Shown piece after piece: positions 56,750 through 64,000 of a DNA stretch of 64,000 bases. Made by a program: the position numbers and the translations under genes. The notes beneath the pieces are model-generated. The model had not been told where the DNA came from. It was given only the letters and a program-made list of their open reading frames with translations, and made no database searches. The stretch is from Sabethes cyaneus (taxonomy: Eukaryota; Arthropoda; Insecta; Diptera; Culicidae). The DNA lies in contig NC_071355.1 in NCBI RefSeq assembly GCF_943734655.1, positions 23,930,268 to 23,994,267 of the forward strand, in the 5' to 3' direction. How positions within the stretch are numbered: position 1 is the first letter of the stretch; each line of letters opens with the position of its first letter.

Positions 56750-57205
56750 GTGGAGATTTTCTTCAACATTCGTGTTTCGGCCAAGAGTGCTTCAGCCATT
56801 TGTGATTCAGCCATTCGCATTTCACCCATTTAAGATTCCATTAGATGTACTATGCCATTTGTAGCTTCATAAAATTGAGTTTCAACCATTCGTGATTCGG
56901 CCATTTGTGTTTCGACCATTCATAGGTAGTCCGATTTACCAAATGCATATGCATATATGCAATACTTTTTTATCTGAATCGAATGAAGCTTTTGCAAGAT
57001 AACGGAAGGTTGTCTGACTTCCATTCTACCTACCACCCATCATGCCTTTCGCACATTATACCTATCGTCCATTATGCCTATCATCCATTATACCTATCGT
57101 GCATTATTCCTGCCGTATATTATGGCTATCGTCCATAATGCCTTTCGTCCATTATGTTTAATGTCCGTATGCCTAACGTCCGTAAGTCTGTCGTTCGTAT
57201 ACCTA
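56750..57205. repeat. Degenerate arrays (CCATTCGTGATTCGG and CGTCCATTATGCC types)
   Basis: Two neighbouring cryptic repeats: 56760-56935 with CCATTTGTGATTCAG-like words and 57035-57200 with TATCGTCCATTATGCC-like words, separated by about 100 less repetitive bases. No coding signal. Confidence 0.6.
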
Positions 57206-57249
57206 ATGAGGTACGCGCCTTACGGTCAATAAATACACTATTTATTCGA

Positions 57250-57420
57250 AAAAGCAAAGCCTAGACCTTCTGTTTTTTTATACGACAGACTTCGCAGCCA
57301 ACTGTTAGAGTGCAGGACAATTGCAGGGCCAATTGCTACGATTCTATTGCCCCAGTCGGGATTCGAACATATGACGACTGATTTATTAGGCCAGAATCAT
57401 ACCACGAGGCCAACTGGGAG
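57250..57420 (-). mobile_element. SINE-1, copy 5, with 10-bp target duplication
   Basis: A diverged minus-strand copy; the head retains GTTCGAATCCC and a foldable anticodon arm (loop CTAATAA). The plus-side AAAGCAAAGCC is the tail. A perfect direct repeat ATTTATTCGA flanks it (57240-57249, 57421-57430). Confidence 0.85.
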
Positions 57421-57584
57421 ATTTATTCGACAGTTCGACACAATTGTCAAAAATAAAAAAAAAAAAACAATCTGGATATCATACTAAACCCGATCTAGTC
57501 TTGCCTCATATGTTTTTCCACAATTTTATTTTGCAAATGATTTGCAAAAATTTTACTCTACTTTTTAAGTTACATTCTTAAATC

Positions 57585-57735
57585 CTTAGAAGTGCCCCAG
57601 CGCTCAACTCTCGGACCAATATTTTTCAATATCCATGAGAAATAGGTGAATTTGAATTTGGTCTTCTCCTATTTATAACAAACTTTACCTACATTTTTGA
57701 TAGGAGGAAACACTTATATTGACAATATTTTGATG
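57585..57735 (+). pseudogene. LINE reverse-transcriptase relic (PQR-STLGP box)
   Basis: A frame reads EVPQRSTLGPIFFNI at about 57590-57637, close to the VPQGSxLGPxLF box. The same degraded motif, with similar DNA, occurs near 60810. Too short for clade assignment. Confidence 0.4.
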
Positions 57736-57839
57736 CAAGAATCAGTTTTTAAAACGGTGTATTTATTTTAATGGGAATACTTAATATTTAAACAATCGTA
57801 TCTTGACAATTATGGATTGCTCCAAAATGATATTTATTT

Positions 57840-59070
57840 TCCTTTTAGTTTTATGACATTTTTTATCTTCGACTTTTGATTTTCACTTGTAGATTTTTCA
57901 TCCACAACTGTTGTGAGTAAAATTTTAACTTAGGTTTTTACTTGTGCGTTTGACTTAAACTTTTGAGCTTTGACCTTTCGCCTTCCGAAATGTTGACTTT
58001 CGATTTTTGACGTTTTATTTCTGAATTTTGGCTTTTGAATTTTAAACTTTTGATGTTAAATCTTCGACTTTTGACATTTGAATAAAAGTTCTGACTATTA
58101 ACTTTGCGCCTTTAAATTTTGATTTTCAACTTATGACTTTTAACTTTTCATCTACAACTTTTGACCTTCACTTTTTGGTTTTTTTCATATTTCGGACTTT
58201 TGAGTAAAATTTTGACTTGACATATTTGACTTTTACCTATTGAACTTTTAACTTGTCGCTTTTGAGTTGAGACATTCAGTACTTAGTTTTTAACTTTTCA
58301 CTTTAGATATGAGTTTCACTTTAATTTGACTTTCGCATTTACTATTGATGCAATACTTAACATTTCGCTCTCGCTGTTTTGACTTGACATTTCTATCTTT
58401 TAGCTGTGAACTTTCCATTTTTGGTTTTTGCCTTTTGACGTTTGCTCCTTAATTCTTTAGATTAAACTTTGAATTATGGCCTTTGGTTTTGACGTTCGTT
58501 TCTTTTTTCTAATTGTGACTTTTGACTTTCGTTTTGATTTTGGATTTTTCTGAATTTATCACTGTTATGCTAATCTTTTGGCTTTTGGTTTTCGTCTTTT
58601 GATTACAAGGTTACAATTCAACGTTCGTTTTTTATTTACAAGTTTTAAATTTTGAGTAAAGTGTTGGATTTTCACTTTCGGATTCTGATTTGATTTTCGA
58701 TTGTTGGATCTTGATATTTTGCTTTTGGGATTTTGTACCTCGAATTTTCTATTGATCTTTTATGCTCTTTCGGTTCTCCATTTTTAACTTAGCTTGAGTT
58801 GTGACTTTTAATTTTTACTTTCGAGTTTGATGTTGGCTTTCACTTTGTCTTCACATTGTTTTTCTGGCTTTTAAAACTATTGTTTTTCTTTTCAATTTCA
58901 ATTACCGTTCATTGCTTTTTGATTTTGAATTTTGGCATTTCAACGTTCGTTTTTGAAATTTTGACTTTCGAATTTTTGCTTTGACCTTTTAATTTCATGC
59001 GTTCAATGTTTTTATCTTTTGACTTTTTGGTTTTGATTTTTGCTGTTCTTTGGATTTTTGCTTTGTTTTT
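57840..59070. repeat. 1.2-kb degenerate T-rich array (CTTTTGACTTTTGATTTT-like)
   Basis: Words such as GACTTTTGA, TTTTGACTTT and GATTTTTGAC recur throughout with irregular spacing of about 6-15 bases. The strand is strongly T-rich and A-poor. Direct repeats GATAGGAGGAAA stand on both sides (near 57700 and 59133). No gene. Confidence 0.75.
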
Positions 59071-60600
59071 TTTAATTGAAATTACACGCGTGCAGGGCGC
59101 TATATCTCTGCATATTAGTGTGGATAGGAGGAAATGCTTATCAACTTAGGAAGTATATTGGCACACTTTATTGTGCCTGATTTTTAATTTCAGGTATAAT
59201 AAATTTAAGTTTGTCAGGAGGTTTTCAAGCCACCGTAAATCTCGCATGTGCATAATATTTCTCGATATAAATTTTCAAACTATGGTTCATTATGTAGTAC
59301 CATTACCATTATATTTCATTTATAAAAAAGTGGTATTTTTAATCTTAATTTTCTTAATTACTGGCTTTACACGAAAATTTCCGAATAACCAGGTTAGTCT
59401 CATACAACCGGTGCTTACATACTGCGAATCTTCTCGTATGGTATTTAGCATCGTTTGCTTTTATGTCTCACTCGTTGCAGTTTTCTGATTGCGGTTTTTT
59501 AGAACGCCATTTTGAATTCATTTGAGCACACTTAGCAATGGGTGTTTACAAACCGGAACTTTTATTGAAATCTTATTAACGTGCATTTTAATCGTAAAAC
59601 CGGCTACCTAGGAACATCGCGCGTTATTTCTATCATATGATTATCAAATATCAAAAGCTTGATAGCTTTTATACAGCTCCCTTATAAAGTAGTCAGAGTT
59701 TTTAAGCAAATTCTGTGATCGAAGGATGCCAAAAGGTATCTCGCGCAGTCAATGTTTTCAATTTAATTGCCAAAATAAACCCGTTTGTCTTAGCTTTCGT
59801 GCATAGCAACAAATGTCTATCGGTATTTAATAACTGACCGCACGCGATTTCGAACGAATCGAATATGTTGATAGCACATAACTTTCGGTGCGGTAAACTG
59901 ATTTCTCAAAGTTTTTTCCTATATCGGTATGTCGGATCTCCACTATCTGTTTCGCAATGGCCACGTAACCAAAAACGTCCTCAAATCGTACGCGAACTCG
60001 AATGACAGTGATCGCACCACCTGCCTCGGTGGATCCATATCAATTCCTTTCTACTAACAACAACTCCTTCCTGTGACACTTGTGTGGATGATGCAGAGGA
60101 TTCCTCGGTCTCTAGTAGCAGCAAGTGTCGGACTAACATTCCTTTCCCTCCCAAATTGACCTGCATGGGTGTGGTCAGCTTTGCTATTGATCATCACAAA
60201 GAATTAGATCACCAGAAAATGCACACTGAGAATGATCTGCTACTCCCAAGCATCATTCTGATGGTTCTTTGTGCAATCTCAGCTGATCTAGATCAATCGC
60301 GGGCAACTCACGGGCGGTCAAACTATGCTATACTATGCTATGCTTATTTTTAATTGAAATTCTAATTTTTGTGGTTTTAACGTTGGACTTCTTACTTTAA
60401 TTTCAATTTATTTTTATGATTTAAAAAAAATGAACTAATATATTTAAAAATAAATTTTCTGTAACTCCTCCTTGGAAATTATTTGGTGCAATCCATAGTT
60501 TTCGTAAAATGATTCTGACATAATTTCCATGAAAATAAATACGCTCAAAATGATTATTATGTTAAAATGACAGCAATATCTGTCGAAGGTATAGGTTTCC
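59071..60600. other. No supported gene
   Basis: AT-rich, apart from 59980-60320, where both strands have short frames without recognisable domains. No repeat recognised. Confidence 0.35.
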
Positions 60601-60601
60601 T

Positions 60602-60709
60602 CCCAAGCAACAATGTGAGTTTTATTGTACATTTACGGCAGTTTACATAGCCAATTTTGGTCTTAAATACCATCATAAGAGTGTAATAAAACCCAAATTG
60701 TTACTAGGG
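60602..60709. mobile_element. MITE family B, copy 3 (108 bp)
   Basis: Ends CCCAAGCAACAATGTGAGTT and inverted CCCTAGTAACAATTTGGGTT, each followed by TTATT; interior CCAATTTTGGTC. Sister copies at 31996 and 50668. Confidence 0.8.
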
Positions 60710-60794
60710 CTCTAGTAAAAACGTGGGTAAGATTTAATATAAATCAGAAAGGTTTACCCACTTCCAGCTTGTTTTCAGGATTTCATGGGAATTA

Positions 60795-60880
60795 CTCTAT
60801 ATCCAAGGAAGTACCCCAAGCCTCAACTCTCGGGTCAAATTTTTTCCTATCATATATAAATAATTTTTTTGAGAGGCAAA
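60795..60880 (+). pseudogene. LINE reverse-transcriptase relic (PQASTLG box)
   Basis: The frame from 60769 contains EVPQASTLGSNFFLSYINN, a decayed VPQGSxLGPxLFxxYIND box. It resembles the relic at 57585 at the DNA level, so both may derive from one element family. Confidence 0.45.
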
Positions 60881-61079
60881 ATTTTTGTTTTTTTTTCTAT
60901 TTTTACGGGCCGACTCACAGTATATTTTGTGTTGAATGTACTGGCATTCCCGTTTTGTAAACAATTCACAATTAAACAGTATTCTCGTCCCTACATTGCA
61001 CTGTGGAGATTAAATTTACGGTCCTGTAGTACCTCCAGTAGATGGGCTGCCGTTCTCCCCATGATTCAATTCGTCCAAC

Positions 61080-61325
61080 GTCACGAAAGCGACTGAGGTC
61101 TCACCCGCTATTCTGACGCCTGATTTTGTTCCATCCAGCTTCGCACGAATCAGCATAATTAGTTTCGTCGGAAAACCATGTTCTTACATTATCTGCCACA
61201 GCTCATTTCGTTTGACTGAATTGTACGCCGCCTTAAAGTCAACAAACAGATTATGAGACTGCATGTTTTACTCTCGGAACTCGGCTAGCAAGTGACGCAG
61301 GGTAAACATTTGATCAGTGTTAAAT
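61080..61325 (-). pseudogene. RTE relic, reverse-transcriptase fragment
   Basis: The minus strand around 61200-61260 encodes NLFVDFKAAYNSVKRNEL, almost the same as the stretch at 39470-39510. Flanks continue in both directions for about 100 bases (GFPTKL at 61165). A fragment with stops, not functional. Confidence 0.75.
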
Positions 61326-64000
61326 CAGCTGATGTCAAAAGACAGATATTTTTATAAGAATTTCAATGGTATGATTTTCGTTCTCGGCACGTATCGGTTT
61401 TCAGCAGTTTTAGTCAAATGAAGGGGTTTGCTCGATGTACAGAGACGTACAAATCAAAATCTCTGAAATCCGTTGAGACAAAATCAATCTTTTTTCGCCA
61501 CAGGAATGTTTCATGAAAAATTCTTTGGTGGGGTGTTTAAATAAAAAATATACAATATACATCAGTCGATCTCAGTAACAAAAATTACAAAAATATCTTA
61601 TTTTTGACACCAAAAGAACTAAGAAATTCAAAAAATGTGAAGAAGTACAAGATGCTTGGCCTGCATACGCTGTAGAACTCAATAACTTTTTTAGTAATTG
61701 GCAAGTGTAGTTAAACTTTCTACCAGTAATGGGGCGATTCATTGAACCCAACGCTATTGACATAACCAATGTTCCATTTTTATTTCAACTTCGTTTAGTT
61801 ATCGGCTGCCCCCCGCTCATTGAACTAACAACCAACGAGATCTGGCGGTAATTTAAACCTTCACATGTACAAAGTTCAATCCTATTTGTTGCGGCAATAT
61901 TTGAAAGTAATTTCAACTGTTTGCCCATTTGTCGCAAGTGCGTGATTGTGAAATTGAGCCATAAACTGGCTCGCTTGGTTGTTGTTCAGTTTCTCGGCAT
62001 GCTTCTTGGGGTAATTGCAAATAAAAGTTCAAATAGAATTAAACATTCGCTGCTCCAATAAACTTAGCGAGACAATAAATGCATCGTTACAACATTTTAT
62101 ATGGCATTTTTCCCCCTTGCGTCGTAAAATGAATTGGAACGTGGCTGCCATTTATGCTAGAATTGCTGTTTGCTGTCCGGCATAATGAATGTTATCGATT
62201 TGTGTTTCGTTTTGCAGTTACAAGAACGAAACTCCAAATTATTTAGATAATTGTTACAATTAAATATTATTGTTTTCTTTTGCGGTTAGCCAAAAGCAGC
62301 TACTAATCATAATCTTAATCTTAATTTGCACTTGCAAGTATAACTTAAATAGCTTAGAGCAGATTGGTCAAACGGACAACCATTTTTAAAATGCATTTGG
62401 TAATTGGAATTCATCTGAAAATGGTTGATTTGATTCGTTAATTTATTTTTTTTATTGGCTTATTTGACTCAACTAAACTGTTTGTTCAGTTTTAAACAGT
62501 ATTTCATCAAAAAGTATTGTATAATCAACAACTCTTTAGTTAAACACTACATCAATAAATTGCCATTCAAGATGTATTATTTGCTTACAACGAACATCAA
62601 TTTGCAGTAAAAGTGGAAAAGTACAAACATCACTTAAATTTCAACAAAAATACAATGACAACAATGAAAGATATTACATCACACTACTAAGAAAAAAAAA
62701 CAAGAATAGGTGAGTAAGCGGAAAATTCTCCAATAGAAAATGGTTTCCGAAAGTACAAAAGCACTCCTTGGCAGTTAGCAAATTGATAGGGCAACAAAGC
62801 CAACCATGAATGCACGCTTTTTAACTTTATAGTTCTGAAATAAAATTCACTTTACGACTTGTTAAGTAACACAAAGCACGGATGCTGGGCGCGTTTATTT
62901 CTATTCATAAACTTACAAATGCTTGCACTAAGCGAATCAGCTGTAACAATCTGCTTCAATAAAACGGTCCTTTCGCAATCAAAACTCAACAGCGAGCGAC
63001 CGAAGTGCAACACCACCCGGACAATAACAAACGTAATTATCATTTCCTCGGGAAAACGAAAATTCTCGATACAACGAAACAAGTGAGTGACCAGGAGAAC
63101 CACGTGAAATCGTTCTACACGGCTGGATGACCCTATATATATATAGGTACGTGGATATGGACATACAATGCACCTCAAATTCGATTTAGCCCCATTTCGT
63201 TTGCTTTCCATGCTAATCCAATAGAGTATTTTACGAAGCAGACGCCAGCAGACTACGAACGGAAGAACCGCTTATCCCATTCATTTGCAGACAGACTTTC
63301 CAGGACGGGGACGGTAACATCCCATGCAGTTCCCGTAGTCGAACTCAACCTCAACCTTGACACGTTGGAACAACGGACCACTGGAACGGCCGGCCGGCCA
63401 GTGCATGGAGGACACCGAACCGTACGGCTGGATGAGAAAATTGAATAACAATGAAAGTACGTGCGGGAATCCGAATTCAATTGACCCATAAATGGTGTTT
63501 TACGTTTAATGGTCAATTCTTTCACGCCGCCAGTCGGCTGTAGGGGCTTAACTGAATTCAACGAATGGAAAGTTATTGCTGTGTCTTGCCGCTCGACCGG
63601 TCGGTAGGCCCACCGACGAGTGTCCCGCTCCAAATCTGCTGCAAGAGGTTAGACAGCAGACAGCACTGGTTAATGTATCCGGCACTCCGGCGCATGACGT
63701 TTGAAGTTATCACTCCGAATTTATCTGAACATATCTGACCGGGCTTAGAGTGAATTTCGTTCGTTCGTTCGAATGGACAAGGTTCGTTAAGTGCTTCCTC
63801 TTCAACTTATTAGTTATAGGGTTGAACACCGCTAATAGAAAAAAACTAGTACCAATTAGCGATTTTTTTTCCTGTCTAGGAAGTCATTTTATACAAGTCG
63901 CTGATCAGTCTGTCAGTTTGTTGAATGTGTTCCGCACGTCAGAGCAGAAAAAAAATCCAACCTAACACTAAACTAAAGTTAAGCTCGAAGTTCATATTCG
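61326..64000. other. Unique sequence, 2.7 kb, no supported gene
   Basis: AT-rich to 62900, then more GC. A (TTCG)n tract is at 63757-63772 and a short (TA)n at 63133-63142. Frames of up to 126 codons (63253, minus) lack family resemblance. Probably host intergenic or intronic DNA. Confidence 0.4.

Overview
The window looks like non-coding, transposon-dense DNA from an insect, most probably a mosquito (Culicidae, perhaps a culicine). This rests on RTE non-LTR copies of the JAM1 type, tRNA-derived SINEs, a LOA/Lian-like LINE, Helitrons and many short inverted-repeat elements (MITEs) in moderately AT-rich sequence. No host protein-coding gene could be supported; most open frames are chance frames or lie inside repeats. 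The species assignment is inference.

Layout. 1-6.3 kb: decayed RTE copy (minus), a 171-bp MITE with 8-bp target duplication, two copies of a TA-flanked MITE whose interior is an array of its own end motif, a LINE relic, a 465-bp inverted-repeat element and a SINE. 6.3-13 kb: mostly unique sequence, a SINE-2 copy, a 12-bp-period degenerate array and a 1.3-kb LINE relic. 13-17.3 kb: RTE relic split by a SINE, a perfect 48-bp-arm palindrome, a 1.9-kb degenerate array holding another MITE, and a TA-flanked MITE carrying a SINE beside it. 17.5-21.4 kb: unique. 21.4-26 kb: a 2.2-kb Helitron full of a 143-bp tandem repeat, then two candidate inverted-repeat elements, one with a long internal hairpin. 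26-31 kb: mostly unique with hAT-like element ends. 31-40 kb: the centre of interest, an RTE copy interrupted first by a SINE and then by a complete Ty3/gypsy element (33671-39082). 40-44.5 kb: unique. 44.5-50.7 kb: possible LTR fragment, LOA-like LINE relic, SINE-2 copies and a hAT-like MITE with perfect 8-bp duplication. 51-55 kb: mostly unique. 55-57.4 kb: second Helitron with a MITE inside its first bases. 57.5-64 kb: 1.2-kb T-rich array in a LINE relic, a MITE, an RTE scrap and unique sequence.

The only genes that look functional are gag and pol of the Ty3/gypsy element. Its two 185-bp LTRs are identical by eye, a 5-bp target duplication (AGTAC) flanks it, and all Pol domains are present with catalytic residues. 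Gag ends at TTT-TCC-TGA-C and Pol is in the +1 frame exactly from that point. TCC-TGA is the shift site known from ornithine decarboxylase antizyme mRNAs, and a two-part hairpin lies 12 nt downstream. This suggests, without proving, that a retrotransposon uses antizyme-type +1 frameshifting. Element order can be read from nesting in several places and gives a relative chronology of insertions.
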